Origin: Allobosea sp. 67-29
GTDB lineage: Bacteria > Pseudomonadota > Alphaproteobacteria > Rhizobiales > Beijerinckiaceae
Length of the DNA stretch: 64,000 bases
Assembly: GCF_001898115.1 (NCBI RefSeq)
Contig: NZ_MKSQ01000013.1
Span: forward strand, 54,414 to 118,413
Reading direction: 5' to 3'
Shown here piece after piece: positions 35,674 through 44,837 of the stretch (the stretch's first letter is position 1; the number at the start of each line of letters is the position of its first letter). The notes under the pieces were generated by a model. The model was not told the DNA's origin and did no database searches. It was given only the letters and a program-made list of their open reading frames with translations. The position numbers and the translations under genes were made by a program.

Positions 35674-37218
35674 ATGCGTCTCGTCGTCGTTTCGAACCGC
35701 GTCACCATTCCCGATCGTCATGAGAAGGCGACGGCCGGTGGCCTGGCGGTGGCTCTGCGCGAGGCGCTGGAGAAGCATGGCGGCCTCTGGTTCGGCTGGA
35801 GCGGAGTGGTAGGAGCCGCCCGCCAGGTTCGCGAAATGCAACGCGGCAACGTCACCTATGCCGTGACGGATCTCAGCGAGGCCGAGCGCGAGAGCTACTA
35901 TCTCGGCTTCTCGAACCGGGCGCTCTGGCCGATCATGCACTATCGGCTCGGGCTGACCGAGTTCCAGCGCGACGACTACATGGGCTATCTCGGCGTCAAC
36001 CGGCGCTTCGCCCGCGAACTGTCGGCGATGCTCAGGCCCGACGACGTGATCTGGATCCATGACTATCACCTCATCCCGCTGGCCGCCGAGTTGCGCCGCC
36101 GGGGCGTGACCAATCGCATCGGATATTTCCATCATATCCCCTGGCCTTCGGCCGACACGCTGACGGCGCTCCCGTTCAGCGCCACGCTCGTGCGGACGCT
36201 CGCCGCCTACGATCTCGTCGGAATGCAGACGGCTCCGGATGTCCGCAATCTGGTCGATTGCCTCGTGACGATGTGCGGCGCCGTCTCGGACGGGCGGCGC
36301 GTGCGGCTCGGGGTGCGTGAAACGGCGGTGCAGGCCTTCCCGATCGGGATCGATGTCGAGGCCTTCCGTCGTCTGGCCTCTGCCTCGGTGAGGCAGGCGG
36401 CCACGCCGTTGCGGGCGACGCGCGAATCGCTGGGCGAGCGCAAGCTGGTGATCGGCGTCGACCGGCTGGACTACTCCAAGGGTATCGTCCAGCGCCTCGA
36501 GGCTTTCGGCCAGTTCCTGCGCAGTCATCCGGACGAGCGCGGCCGGGTCAGCCTGCTGCAGATCGCGCCGCCGTCCCGCAGCGACGTGCCGGAATACGCC
36601 GAGCTCGACCGCATGTCCGACGAGGTAGCCGGTCGGCTCAACGCGCAGCTCGGCGAATTCGACTGGACGCCGATCCGCGTCGTCAAGAAGGCCTATTCGC
36701 GCACGGCGCTGGCCGGCTTCTATCGCCGCGCCCAGGTCGGGCTGGTCACGCCGATGCGGGACGGCATGAACCTCGTCGCCAAGGAGTATGTCGCGGCCCA
36801 GAATCCAGCCGACCCCGGTGTGCTCGTGCTGTCGCGCTTTGCCGGTGCCGCCCAGCAGCTTTCCGAGGCCCTGATCGTCAACCCCTACGATACCCACGAG
36901 GTCGCCGAGGCGATCCGCACCGCGCTGGCCATGCCGAAAAGCGAGCGCATACGCCGGTTCGAGCTGCTCTATGGCGCCATCGAGAACAGCGGTATCCACT
37001 GGTGGACGCAGCGCTATCTGGATGCGCTCACAGGTAACCGCGCGCCGGACGAGGCAGCCGAATTGCCGCCCAAGGCTAAGGCGCCGCCGAAGCGTGGAAG
37101 CCGCAAGACAGATCCCGCGGGACCGGAGCGCGGCGAGGGAACGGGCCGCGCGCCTGGAGGCGCTCGGAAGCGTAGCGTTGCCTCCGACGACGGCTCCCAT
37201 CTGACGCTCGTCCGGTGA
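35674..37218 (+). CDS. otsA: Trehalose-6-phosphate synthase
   Basis: GT20 enzyme joining UDP-glucose and glucose 6-phosphate. 514 aa from the ATG at 35674 ([14 protein letters not shown]), the family start; the track adds 52 unrelated residues. Conserved: [77 protein letters not shown]. The last 50 residues are a basic, proline-rich tail not needed for the fold. Divergent from otsB-GH15. A stress-type promoter precedes it. Confidence 0.95.
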   Translation: MRLVVVSNRVTIPDRHEKATAGGLAVALREALEKHGGLWFGWSGVVGAARQVREMQRGNVTYAVTDLSEAERESYYLGFSNRALWPIMHYRLGLTEFQRDDYMGYLGVNRRFARELSAMLRPDDVIWIHDYHLIPLAAELRRRGVTNRIGYFHHIPWPSADTLTALPFSATLVRTLAAYDLVGMQTAPDVRNLVDCLVTMCGAVSDGRRVRLGVRETAVQAFPIGIDVEAFRRLASASVRQAATPLRATRESLGERKLVIGVDRLDYSKGIVQRLEAFGQFLRSHPDERGRVSLLQIAPPSRSDVPEYAELDRMSDEVAGRLNAQLGEFDWTPIRVVKKAYSRTALAGFYRRAQVGLVTPMRDGMNLVAKEYVAAQNPADPGVLVLSRFAGAAQQLSEALIVNPYDTHEVAEAIRTALAMPKSERIRRFELLYGAIENSGIHWWTQRYLDALTGNRAPDEAAELPPKAKAPPKRGSRKTDPAGPERGEGTGRAPGGARKRSVASDDGSHLTLVR

Positions 37219-37363
37219 AGCGTGAATGTGATGGCACCGGCCCTGGAGGGTATCGGATGCCGCTAGCTTTGTCGGCGCCCCTTGCCGAAGGCGGGCTTTC
37301 GTCGCTAGAAGGCGCAATGATCCGGGTGGGCGACTCAGGGTCTGGACAGGCATCGTATCGTCG

Positions 37364-39664
37364 ATGGCTGAGGAGGCGGGCGGAGGGCTGAGATCGATGC
37401 GAGGCGCTCTCGGAGGACCGGGCGTTCTGCTGCGCCGCCTCCGCGAGGTGATGGCCGCGTCCGTCAGCCCGCAGGAGCGGCTGGACCGGCTTGTCGTCCT
37501 GATCGCCGGCAACCTCGTCGCCGAGGTCTGCTCCGTCTACGTCCTGCGCGAGGACGGCTCTCTCGAATTGTACGCTACCGAAGGCCTCAACCGCGAGGCG
37601 GTCCATCTGACGACCATGCGGGCCGGAGAGGGACTGGTCGGTCTCATCGCCAGCGAGGCGGAGCCGCTCGCCTTGTCCGATGCGCAGGCGCATCCGGCCT
37701 TCTCCTACCGCCCCGAGACGGGCGAGGAGATCTACCGTTCCTTCCTCGGCGTGCCGATCCTGCGCGGCGGCGCTGTGATGGGCGTGCTCGTCATTCAGAA
37801 CCGCGCCTCCCGGATCTATTCCGAGGAGGAGATCGAGACGCTGCAGACCACCGCCATGATCATGGCGGAGATGATCGCGGCCGGCGGGCTGAAGTCGCTG
37901 GCGGCGCCGGGCGCCTCGATCGGCCTCGACCGGCCGATCCACGGCGTCGGCGTTTCGCTGGCGGACGGCGTCGGCCTCGGCCATGCGGTGCTGCACGAGC
38001 CGCGCGTCACCATCACCAACCTCATCGCCGAGAACCCGGCGGCCGAGGTGACCCGGCTGGAGGCTGCCATCGGCGACATGCGCGCCTCGATCGACGAACT
38101 GATCGAGCGCGGGGACGTCGCCCACACCGGCGAGCATCGCGACGTGCTCGAGACCTTCCGCATGTTCGCTCATGACCAGGGCTGGCTGCGCCGGATGCGC
38201 GAGGTGGTGTTGACCGGTCTCACCGCGGAGGCCGCGGTCGAGCGCGTCCAGTCCGATACGCGCGCCAAGATGTTGCGCCAGACCGATCCTTATCTGCGCG
38301 AGCGCCTGCACGATCTCGACGATCTGGCGAACCGGCTGCTGCGAACGCTCACGGGCAAGGCCAACGGCGTCGCCCGCGAGGACCTGCCGGAGAACGCCAT
38401 CCTGGTGGCGCGCTCGATGGGGCCCGCGGCGCTTCTCGACTACGACCGGTCGCGGCTGCGCGGCCTTCTCCTCGAAGAGGGCGGGCCGGCGAGCCACATC
38501 GCCATCGTGGCGCGCGCCCTGGGCATTCCTGCGGTCGGTGAGGTGGTGAACGCCACCGCGCTGGTTCAGGCCGGTGACGCCATCATCGTCGATGGGCAGG
38601 CCGGCGAGGTGCAGATTCGCCCGCAGCCCGATGTCGAGAACGCCTACAAGGACAAGGCCAGGCTCCGGGCGCGCAAGCAGAAGCAGTACGAGAAGCTCAA
38701 GGAGCTGCCGGCCGTCACCAGGGACGGTGCCGAGATCACGCTGCAGATCAATGCCGGCCTGATCATCGACATGCCGAACATTGCGGCGACGGCGGCCTCC
38801 GGCATCGGTCTCTTTCGGACGGAGCTGCAATTCATGGTGGCGCAGCACATGCCGACCACCAGCGAGCAGCAGGCGCTCTACGCCGCTGTGCTCGACGCAG
38901 CCGGCAGCCGCCCGGTCACCTTCCGCACGCTGGATATCGGCGGCGACAAGGTGCTGCCCTATATGGAGCGGATCGAGGAGGAGAACCCGGCGCTGGGCTG
39001 GCGGGCGATCCGCATCGGTCTCGACAAGCCGCGCCTGCTGCGGGCGCAGCTCAGGGCGATGCTGCGGGCGGGCGCGGGGCGCGACCTCAAGATCATGCTG
39101 CCGATGGTGGCGACGACCGAGGAGTTTCGGCGCGCCCGGATGATTCTGAACCGCGAGCAGGCGATGCTGGAGAAGCAGGGCGTGGCGCCGCCGCGCGACC
39201 TGCGGGTGGGCGTGATGGTCGAGGTGCCGTCGCTGCTGTTCGAGTTGCCGGAGATCGCGCATGAGGCGGATTTCCTCTCGATCGGCACCAACGACCTGAT
39301 GCAGTTCCTGTACGCCGCTGATCGCGAGAACAAGCGGGTGGCCGATCGCTTCGATCCGCTCGGCGTCGGAGCCCTGAGGGCGCTCAAGCGCATCGTCGAT
39401 GCCGCGCGCGAAAGCCGCTGTCCGGTCACGGTTTGCGGCGAGATGGGCGGCCGGCCGCTGGAGACCATGGCGCTGATCGGGTTGGGTTACCGCGCCTTCT
39501 CGATGTCGGCCGCCTCGATCGGCCCGGTCAAGGCGATGCTGCGTGCGCTCGACGCCGGCAAGCTCCGCGAGCGGCTCGACTGGATGCTTGCCTCGCCTGA
39601 AGGCGTGATCAATCTGCGCCCGCAGCTCGCGGCCTTCGCCTCCGAGTTCAAGGTTCCGGTCTAG
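37364..39664 (+). CDS. ptsP: PTS-Ntr enzyme I (phosphoenolpyruvate-protein phosphotransferase, GAF-containing)
   Basis: First enzyme of the nitrogen-related phosphotransferase chain, passing phosphate from PEP to NPr. 766 aa: GAF domain about 25-175, phosphohistidine domain with active His in EEGGPASHIAIVARALGIPA, and a PEP-binding barrel with GIGLFRTELQFM, DIGGDKVLPY, SIGTNDLMQFLYAADREN and TVCGEMGG (active Cys). The start could also be the ATG at 37397 (MRGALGGPGVLLRRLREVM), which matches relatives better. Upstream of prfA, as in many Rhizobiales. Confidence 0.94.
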   Translation: MAEEAGGGLRSMRGALGGPGVLLRRLREVMAASVSPQERLDRLVVLIAGNLVAEVCSVYVLREDGSLELYATEGLNREAVHLTTMRAGEGLVGLIASEAEPLALSDAQAHPAFSYRPETGEEIYRSFLGVPILRGGAVMGVLVIQNRASRIYSEEEIETLQTTAMIMAEMIAAGGLKSLAAPGASIGLDRPIHGVGVSLADGVGLGHAVLHEPRVTITNLIAENPAAEVTRLEAAIGDMRASIDELIERGDVAHTGEHRDVLETFRMFAHDQGWLRRMREVVLTGLTAEAAVERVQSDTRAKMLRQTDPYLRERLHDLDDLANRLLRTLTGKANGVAREDLPENAILVARSMGPAALLDYDRSRLRGLLLEEGGPASHIAIVARALGIPAVGEVVNATALVQAGDAIIVDGQAGEVQIRPQPDVENAYKDKARLRARKQKQYEKLKELPAVTRDGAEITLQINAGLIIDMPNIAATAASGIGLFRTELQFMVAQHMPTTSEQQALYAAVLDAAGSRPVTFRTLDIGGDKVLPYMERIEEENPALGWRAIRIGLDKPRLLRAQLRAMLRAGAGRDLKIMLPMVATTEEFRRARMILNREQAMLEKQGVAPPRDLRVGVMVEVPSLLFELPEIAHEADFLSIGTNDLMQFLYAADRENKRVADRFDPLGVGALRALKRIVDAARESRCPVTVCGEMGGRPLETMALIGLGYRAFSMSAASIGPVKAMLRALDAGKLRERLDWMLASPEGVINLRPQLAAFASEFKVPV

Positions 39665-39711
39665 CGGTGCTCCGTCGCGCCCCGTGATCGGTCGATTTCA
39701 AGAGTTGCTCC

Positions 39712-40797
39712 ATGTCCCTACAGCTTCCGCAGGATCGTCTCGACGGCATCGTGGCGCGCCACGCCGCCGCGACCGAGGAGATCAACCACGCGAGCGATCC
39801 GGCGCGCACCGTCGAGCTGGCGAAGGAGCTGTCCGAGCTCGATCCGGTCGTCGCGGCGATCGCCTCCTGGCGGCGGGCGCAGCAGGCGCTGGACGAGGCC
39901 GAGGCGCTGATCGCCGACCCCGCCACCGACCCGGAATTTCGCGACCTCGCCTATGAGGAACGCGATACGGCCCGGGCCGAGATCGAGACCCGCGGCCGCG
40001 AGATCCTGATCGCGCTCCTGCCGAAGGATGCCGCCGACGAGCGCGGCGTCATCCTCGAGATCCGGGCCGGGACGGGGGGTGACGAGGCCTCGCTCTTCGC
40101 TGGCGATCTGCTGCGCATGTACCAGCGCTACGCGGCGCAGAAGGGCTGGAGCGTCGATGTCCTGGCCGAAAGCGAAGGCACGGTCGGCGGCTACAAGGAG
40201 GTCATCGCCGAGATCAACGGCCGCGGCGTCTATGCCAGGCTGAAATACGAATCCGGCGTCCATCGCGTCCAGCGCGTGCCCGACACGGAGGCGAGCGGGC
40301 GCATTCACACATCGGCGGCAACGGTCGCGATGCTGCCGCTGGCGAGCGATGTCGACATCGCACTCAATGATGCCGACATCCGGATCGATACGTTGCGCTC
40401 GGGCGGCGCCGGTGGCCAGCACGTCAACAAGACGGAATCGGCCGTCCGGCTGACGCATCTGCCGACCGGCACGGTGGTGCTCGTCCAGGACGAGCGCTCC
40501 CAGCACAAGAACAAGGCCCGCGCCTACGAATTGCTGCGTGCCCGGCTCTACGATCTCGAACGCAATCGCGCCGATGCGGAGCGTGCGGCCGACAGGCGTG
40601 CGCAGGTTGGATCCGGCGACAGGTCCGAACGCATCCGCACCTATAATTTTCCGCAGGGGCGCGTGACCGATCATCGCATCAACCTGACGCTCTACAAGCT
40701 CGAGGAGATGATGCAGGGTCTTGTGCTCGACGAGATCATCGACGCGCTGACGGCCGAGCATCAGGCAAGGCTGCTGTCCGAAGAGGGCATGGCCTGA
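39712..40797 (+). CDS. prfA: Peptide chain release factor 1
   Basis: 361-aa class I release factor that reads UAA and UAG. The GGQ motif ([20 protein letters not shown]) that triggers hydrolysis and a PxT-type stop-recognition motif ([18 protein letters not shown]) are present, marking RF1 rather than RF2. PrmC, which methylates this glutamine, is encoded just downstream, after a small gene. Confidence 0.95.
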   Translation: MSLQLPQDRLDGIVARHAAATEEINHASDPARTVELAKELSELDPVVAAIASWRRAQQALDEAEALIADPATDPEFRDLAYEERDTARAEIETRGREILIALLPKDAADERGVILEIRAGTGGDEASLFAGDLLRMYQRYAAQKGWSVDVLAESEGTVGGYKEVIAEINGRGVYARLKYESGVHRVQRVPDTEASGRIHTSAATVAMLPLASDVDIALNDADIRIDTLRSGGAGGQHVNKTESAVRLTHLPTGTVVLVQDERSQHKNKARAYELLRARLYDLERNRADAERAADRRAQVGSGDRSERIRTYNFPQGRVTDHRINLTLYKLEEMMQGLVLDEIIDALTAEHQARLLSEEGMA

Positions 40798-40871
40798 GAT
40801 GGCTGCGATGAAACCAAATCGCACTGGCGGCGTTGCTGACGCATCGACACCAGCAACGGGGGTAGCAACCC

Positions 40872-41123
40872 ATGATCAAGATGTTTTCGACGATCGCGAT
40901 GGCCGGCCTGATGGCCGCGGCGCTGTCGGGCGCTTCGCAGGCGCAGGAGAAGACGCTCCGCAAGATCACGTCGGGCCAGCCGGCGGCCGTGCAGGGCGCC
41001 ATGACCCAGGCCCAGGCCCGCAAGGCGTGCCAGGCCGAGATGCGGGGCACGCGCGAGAGCAAGAAGTCGCTGAACCTCAAGATGAGGCAGTGCATCAACC
41101 AGAAAATGCAGGGCAACAGCTGA
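40872..41123 (+). CDS. Small secreted protein (PsiF-like cysteine pair)
   Basis: 83 aa with a Sec signal peptide (MIKMFSTIAMAGLMAAALSGASQAQ). The mature protein has two cysteines spaced as ARKACQAEMRG...MRQCINQKMQG, resembling the PsiF repeat pattern, though that match is by eye. It sits between prfA and prmC, an unusual place for a periplasmic protein. A GTTGCTG/CAGCAAC inverted repeat (40832-40857) precedes it and could terminate or attenuate prfA transcription. Confidence 0.7.
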   Translation: MIKMFSTIAMAGLMAAALSGASQAQEKTLRKITSGQPAAVQGAMTQAQARKACQAEMRGTRESKKSLNLKMRQCINQKMQGNS

Positions 41124-42016
41124 GCCCATCTGCAGCGGCGGCCGGACGGGTCGTCGCGGGAATAGGGGAGGGCGCCGCGCCGACCGTCGGGGAGGCGCGG
41201 CGCCTTGTCGTGCGGGCACTGCGTGCCGCCGGGATCGAGAACGCGGGCCTCGATGCCCGGCTTCTGCTCGAAGGCAGCGTGGGCGAACGGGACCTCGATC
41301 CGGGGCGTGTTCTGCATTCCGCAGACCTTGGCAAGCTCGCGGATTTCATCCAGCGGCGGCTCGCCTCCGAACCGGTCTGGCGCATTCTCGGCGAAAGGGA
41401 GTTCTGGGGGCTGACCTTCCGCCTGTCGCCCGCAACGCTCGAGCCGCGGCCGGACAGCGAGACCATCGTCGAGGCGGCCTTGCGCCAGTTGGGGCCGCGT
41501 CGCGACGAGCCGCTCTCCATCCTCGACCTGGGGACCGGGACCGGGTGCCTGCTCGTTTCCCTCCTAAGCGAATGCCGGCTCGCGACCGGGCTCGGGATCG
41601 ACCTGTCCGAGGAAGCGTGCCGCATGGCGGCGGGCAACGCCGCGTCGAACGGCGTGGCCGGACGCGCAGCTTTCCGACAGGGCAACTGGGTCGACGGTCT
41701 GGCGGGCATCTACGATGTCATCGTCTCCAACCCTCCTTACATCCCGGCCTCGGAGATCGCGGGCCTTTCGGCCGAGGTGCGGGAGCATGACCCGCTCCTG
41801 GCGCTGGACGGAGGTCCGGACGGGCTGGCCCCCTATCGCGTCCTTGCGCGCGACGTGCCGCGGCTGCTCGCGCCGGGCGGCTTCATTGTCTTCGAGATCG
41901 GCGCCGGCCAGACATCTGATGTCGTCTCGATCATGGCGGCGGAAGGTCTTGAATTGCGGGCGATGCGTCACGATCTCGGGGGCCATGAGCGGGCGTTGAT
42001 CTTCGCGCCTGCCTGA
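41090..42016 (+). CDS. prmC: Release factor glutamine methyltransferase
   Basis: SAM-dependent methylation of the GGQ glutamine in release factors. Clear body: N-terminal helical domain TVGEARRLVVRALRAAGIENAGLDARLLLEGS, SAM site ILDLGTGTGCLLVSLL and the catalytic SNPPYIP. The start is uncertain. No ATG lies between the preceding small gene and the conserved domain; the closest in-frame candidates are GTG at 41090 (overlapping the small gene by 34 bases) and GTG at 41210 (too far in). I use 41090 provisionally (308 aa). The track start at 40799 reads the small gene out of frame. Confidence 0.85.
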   Translation: MHQPENAGQQLSPSAAAAGRVVAGIGEGAAPTVGEARRLVVRALRAAGIENAGLDARLLLEGSVGERDLDPGRVLHSADLGKLADFIQRRLASEPVWRILGEREFWGLTFRLSPATLEPRPDSETIVEAALRQLGPRRDEPLSILDLGTGTGCLLVSLLSECRLATGLGIDLSEEACRMAAGNAASNGVAGRAAFRQGNWVDGLAGIYDVIVSNPPYIPASEIAGLSAEVREHDPLLALDGGPDGLAPYRVLARDVPRLLAPGGFIVFEIGAGQTSDVVSIMAAEGLELRAMRHDLGGHERALIFAPA

Positions 42017-42032
42017 TAATGCACAGGCTTTT
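42011..42032 (+). terminator. Possible terminator after prmC
   Basis: GCCTG-ATAATGCA-CAGGC followed by TTTT. It overlaps the prmC stop codon. The stem is only 5 bp, so it is weak. Confidence 0.4.
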
Positions 42033-42397
42033 GGTCGATTTCGCTTGGAGAAGCAGCCAAAAGCGGTTATGCAGCTTTCAGCCGAAGCTGGCGGCGTCGG
42101 AGCCGGAGCGTTGGGCAGCCTCTCGAACGGCAAGCCTTTGCTCAAGATCAGCGTTGTTTACGGGCGTGTTCCTGAAGCGATGCGACTGACGAGTCAGATT
42201 GAACACCGAAGGCGCTACGGCAGCCCTCGGCTTTCGGGGTTGGCACCCCTTTGGAATAAGAGCGCGTGAAGACCAGAAACGGCGCAAGGCCCCTTCAGGT
42301 CCACTCAGCCCGACACGGCGTCGCAACCCGCTGTGTGTCGAAACGCGCATGACGATGCCACGGTTGCTTTGAACACAGAAGCGCGAGACAGACGCGA
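42033..42397. other. 365-bp intergenic region before the DUF4167 gene
   Basis: No convincing gene: the 74-aa plus-strand ORF at 42045 shows no family features. It holds a short hairpin, GGGGT-TGGC-ACCCC-TTT (42236-42252), that could be a weak terminator. The rest is likely the promoter and leader of the DUF4167 gene. A small RNA cannot be excluded. Confidence 0.5.
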
Positions 42398-43405
42398 ATG
42401 AGACCAGGTCAGAACCGGCGTATGCGCGGCCGCAATAATAACGGCAACAATAACGGCAATCGTAAATCTCCGAACCCGTTGCAGCGTAGCTACGAATCCA
42501 ACGGCCCGGACGTAAAGGTCCGCGGCACTGCGCAGCATGTCGCCGAGAAGTATTTGCAGCTCGCCCGGGATGCCCAGTCGTCCGGCGATACGGTCGCGGC
42601 CGAGAGCTATTTCCAGCATGCCGAGCACTATTACCGCATCCTGCTCGCGGCGCAGGAACAGATGACCCAGCAGTTCGGGCATACCTTCCCGCCGAATCGC
42701 GCCTTCGTCGAGGTCGAGGACGATATGGAAGAGGAGGGCGACGATGACGGGCAGGGCGGCTTCCAGCCAGGCACCGGGCCTCAGCCCGAAATGCGGCCCC
42801 ATAGCGGTCACATGAACGGAAACGGCTACAACGGCCATGGCGGCCAGCGGGCCGATGGCGAGGCCGGTGACGGGCAGCAGCAGGGCAGCGGCCAGCGCTT
42901 CGACCGCCAGGGTCGCCGCGACCGCTTCAACAATGATCGCAACGAACGCCGCTTCGACCGGCAGGACCGGGGCGAGCGTCGCTTCGACCGCAACGGCGAA
43001 GGCGGGCAGGGCGGCTACGCCCCGCGGCCCGACGCGCCGCGATCCGATATCCCCGTCGGCGCTGTCGAGGAGGCTCCCGAAGGCGCTTCCGAGCAGCCTC
43101 AGGCCGAGCGTTCCTTCGATCGGGCCGAGCGTCCGCAGCGCGGCGAGCGTCGTCCGCGCCGCGAACGGCAGCCCGAGGCGGAGGCGGAGGATGTGCCGGC
43201 AGCCCTGCCATCCTTTCTGACAAATCCGGTTCGCGCCGCTGCTCCGGTCGAGCCCGCTGCCGCCGAGCCGGCTGCGCCCGCGGCGGTCGAGACAAGCGAG
43301 GAGGCTTCCGCCGAGGCGGCGCCCGCCAAGCGCACGCGCCGCCGCCGCTCGCCGCGCGAGGTGATGGACGCGCTGGGTTCCGAGGCTGACGGCTCCGCCG
43401 AGTGA
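42398..43405 (+). CDS. DUF4167 domain-containing protein, putative RNA-binding
   Basis: 335 aa. The DUF4167 domain is residues 1-85: MRPGQNRRMRGRNNNGNNNGN, then SYESNGPDVKVRGTAQHVAEKY and AESYFQHAEHYYRI. The remainder is a long disordered tail with RFDRQ/RFDRN repeats rich in Arg, Gly and Asp, then an acidic Ala/Pro stretch and a basic end (KRTRRRRSPREV). Such composition suggests RNA binding. The family is widespread in Alphaproteobacteria next to prmC and clpB; its function is not established. A strong terminator follows. Confidence 0.9.
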   Translation: MRPGQNRRMRGRNNNGNNNGNRKSPNPLQRSYESNGPDVKVRGTAQHVAEKYLQLARDAQSSGDTVAAESYFQHAEHYYRILLAAQEQMTQQFGHTFPPNRAFVEVEDDMEEEGDDDGQGGFQPGTGPQPEMRPHSGHMNGNGYNGHGGQRADGEAGDGQQQGSGQRFDRQGRRDRFNNDRNERRFDRQDRGERRFDRNGEGGQGGYAPRPDAPRSDIPVGAVEEAPEGASEQPQAERSFDRAERPQRGERRPRRERQPEAEAEDVPAALPSFLTNPVRAAAPVEPAAAEPAAPAAVETSEEASAEAAPAKRTRRRRSPREVMDALGSEADGSAE

Positions 43406-43428
43406 TCCGCACGCTTTCGACAGTTGAG

Positions 43429-43453
43429 AAAGGGCCCGCGAGGGCCCTTTTTT
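43429..43453. terminator. Rho-independent terminator between DUF4167 and MOSC genes
   Basis: AAAGGGCCC-GCG-AGGGCCCTTTTTT: a strong GC-rich stem with a T run on the plus strand and a shorter A run before it, so it mainly ends DUF4167 transcription and may also serve the convergent MOSC gene. Confidence 0.85.
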
Positions 43454-43481
43454 GTGTTCGCTCCGGTACTTCGATACGGGA

Positions 43482-44267
43482 TCAGGCCGTATCCAGGGCG
43501 GCCGAAGCCTCCGTCGGGCTCAGGACATCGCCCTCCCGCAACGTTCCATCTGCGAGAATCCGGCAATAGATGCCGCAGTCGACATGGCCGTAGCCCTGCA
43601 TCAGCGCCTTGGGAATCTGCATGTCGCGGGCGCCGCTGTCCGGGTCGACATTGGTGGCGGCGCAGCGCTCGATCCGCTTGATGACCTGCAGCCGCAGCCC
43701 GCCTGGGCCGTCGATGTCACGGCCGACGAGTTCGTTCTCGGCCCAGGGCTCCAGACCACTGACCATCAGGTTGCCGCGAAAGCGCAGGGGGGCGACCGGA
43801 CGGCCGACGCGCTCTGCCAGGTCGGCGACGCTGGCGAGGTTGATGATCGAGACGAAGCCCGAGCGCGAATCGGTGAAACGGTAGGGCGCCGGTGCCGTCA
43901 GCAGCTTCGGTGCGCCGCGCAGTTCCTCCGGCATGAAGTCCTGAAAGAAGCGCGTGATCGCGGCCTGCCCCTCCGGAGTGGTCGTGTCGGCCCGCAGCGT
44001 CTCGTGGCCGTCCTGATGGATGACCAGTTCGCCGCTGGCATCGACGTAGCGGGTCTTCAGCCGCGCCAGCGATTCGTTGCGCATCAGCATCAGGTATTTG
44101 ATCTTCGGCTGATGGACCGGCTCGGCGGGGTCGAAGCCGGACGGGCCGTTCTCGATGGCGAAGAGCCGGTCTCCGGGAAAGAAGCCGCCCGTCGCAAGCG
44201 TCGCCTCGGTCAAGCGCTCCGGTGAAAGCCCCTTGACGGGGTAGCGGTAGAGGGTCTCGATGCGCAT
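43482..44267 (-). CDS. MOSC domain-containing protein
   Basis: 261 aa with an N-terminal MOSC-N beta-barrel (LYRYPVKGLSPERLTEATLATGG) and a C-terminal MOSC domain (about 130-255). The conserved Cys that would bind sulfur or molybdenum cofactor is in RIERCAATNVDPDSG. Relatives include YcbX and mARC-like molybdenum enzymes that reduce N-hydroxylated compounds. No ferredoxin domain is fused. Convergent with the DUF4167 gene. Confidence 0.88.
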   Translation of the reverse strand: MRIETLYRYPVKGLSPERLTEATLATGGFFPGDRLFAIENGPSGFDPAEPVHQPKIKYLMLMRNESLARLKTRYVDASGELVIHQDGHETLRADTTTPEGQAAITRFFQDFMPEELRGAPKLLTAPAPYRFTDSRSGFVSIINLASVADLAERVGRPVAPLRFRGNLMVSGLEPWAENELVGRDIDGPGGLRLQVIKRIERCAATNVDPDSGARDMQIPKALMQGYGHVDCGIYCRILADGTLREGDVLSPTEASAALDTA

Positions 44268-44349
44268 GATCGGTCCGGCAGGTTGAAGGCAGGCGGGACC
44301 ATAGCTGCCTTTCGGCAGCCCGACAGATCAAATTCTGTATCGATTGCGA

Positions 44350-44664
44350 TCATTCCTCCGCATCCTCGCCCTCGCTGACCGAGCGCTGGCAGCCCCAGCC
44401 GGCAAGGACCGCGTCGGTTTCCTCGGCGACGAAGAAGCGCGCCGCATCCCGGTCGTAGCCTTCGGACAGCAGGCGCTCATAGTCGGTATGGACGTGGCGG
44501 ACATGGCTGCCGAGCGCGAGCCACAGTGCCGTCGAGGGTGGCAGGTCCTTCATATGTCGCCGCTCCGCCAGCGCGATCACCGCTTCGGCGTCGGAGAGCG
44601 GGATGCCGGGCGCCAGCGCCCTGAGCGCCTTACGAATCGCCTGCTGTCGCTTGGTTCCGGCCAT
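44350..44664 (-). CDS. DUF2293 domain-containing protein
   Basis: 104 aa. Matches the DUF2293 pattern: ALRALAPGIPLSDAEAVIALAERRHMKDLPPSTALWLAL, HVRHVHTDYERLLSEGYDRDAARFFVAEE. Small alpha-helical, cytoplasmic, function unknown. Divergent from clpB and upstream of the MOSC gene with an 82-bp gap. The very long antisense ORF over clpB that shares this region is a shadow. Confidence 0.85.
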   Translation of the reverse strand: MAGTKRQQAIRKALRALAPGIPLSDAEAVIALAERRHMKDLPPSTALWLALGSHVRHVHTDYERLLSEGYDRDAARFFVAEETDAVLAGWGCQRSVSEGEDAEE

Positions 44665-44837
44665 GCCCGATCTGGGCCTGCGCGACCGGCGAGGTCAATT
44701 GTGTCCGCCCCTCTTCCGTTGCGCCAATGCCACACTATCTTGAGAGGCGAAGGGCGGCCCGAGCGGCGCCCTATCTCGATGAAAGGCAGCAGGCTTGGCG
44801 TCGCTACGGGGCGCGCCTGCGGGCGGGAGTGATTTGA

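Noticed and set aside
37076-39262. 728-aa minus-strand ORF opposite ptsP
   Set aside because: Shadow of ptsP, whose phosphohistidine and PEP-binding motifs are all present on the plus strand.
42045-42269. 74-aa ORF in the prmC-DUF4167 gap
   Set aside because: No ribosome site, domain or signal peptide; composition looks non-coding.
44665-44837. RpoH heat-shock promoter upstream of clpB
   Set aside because: CTTCCG and CTATCT at 16-base spacing, and a CTTGAG nearby, are too weak a match to report as a feature.
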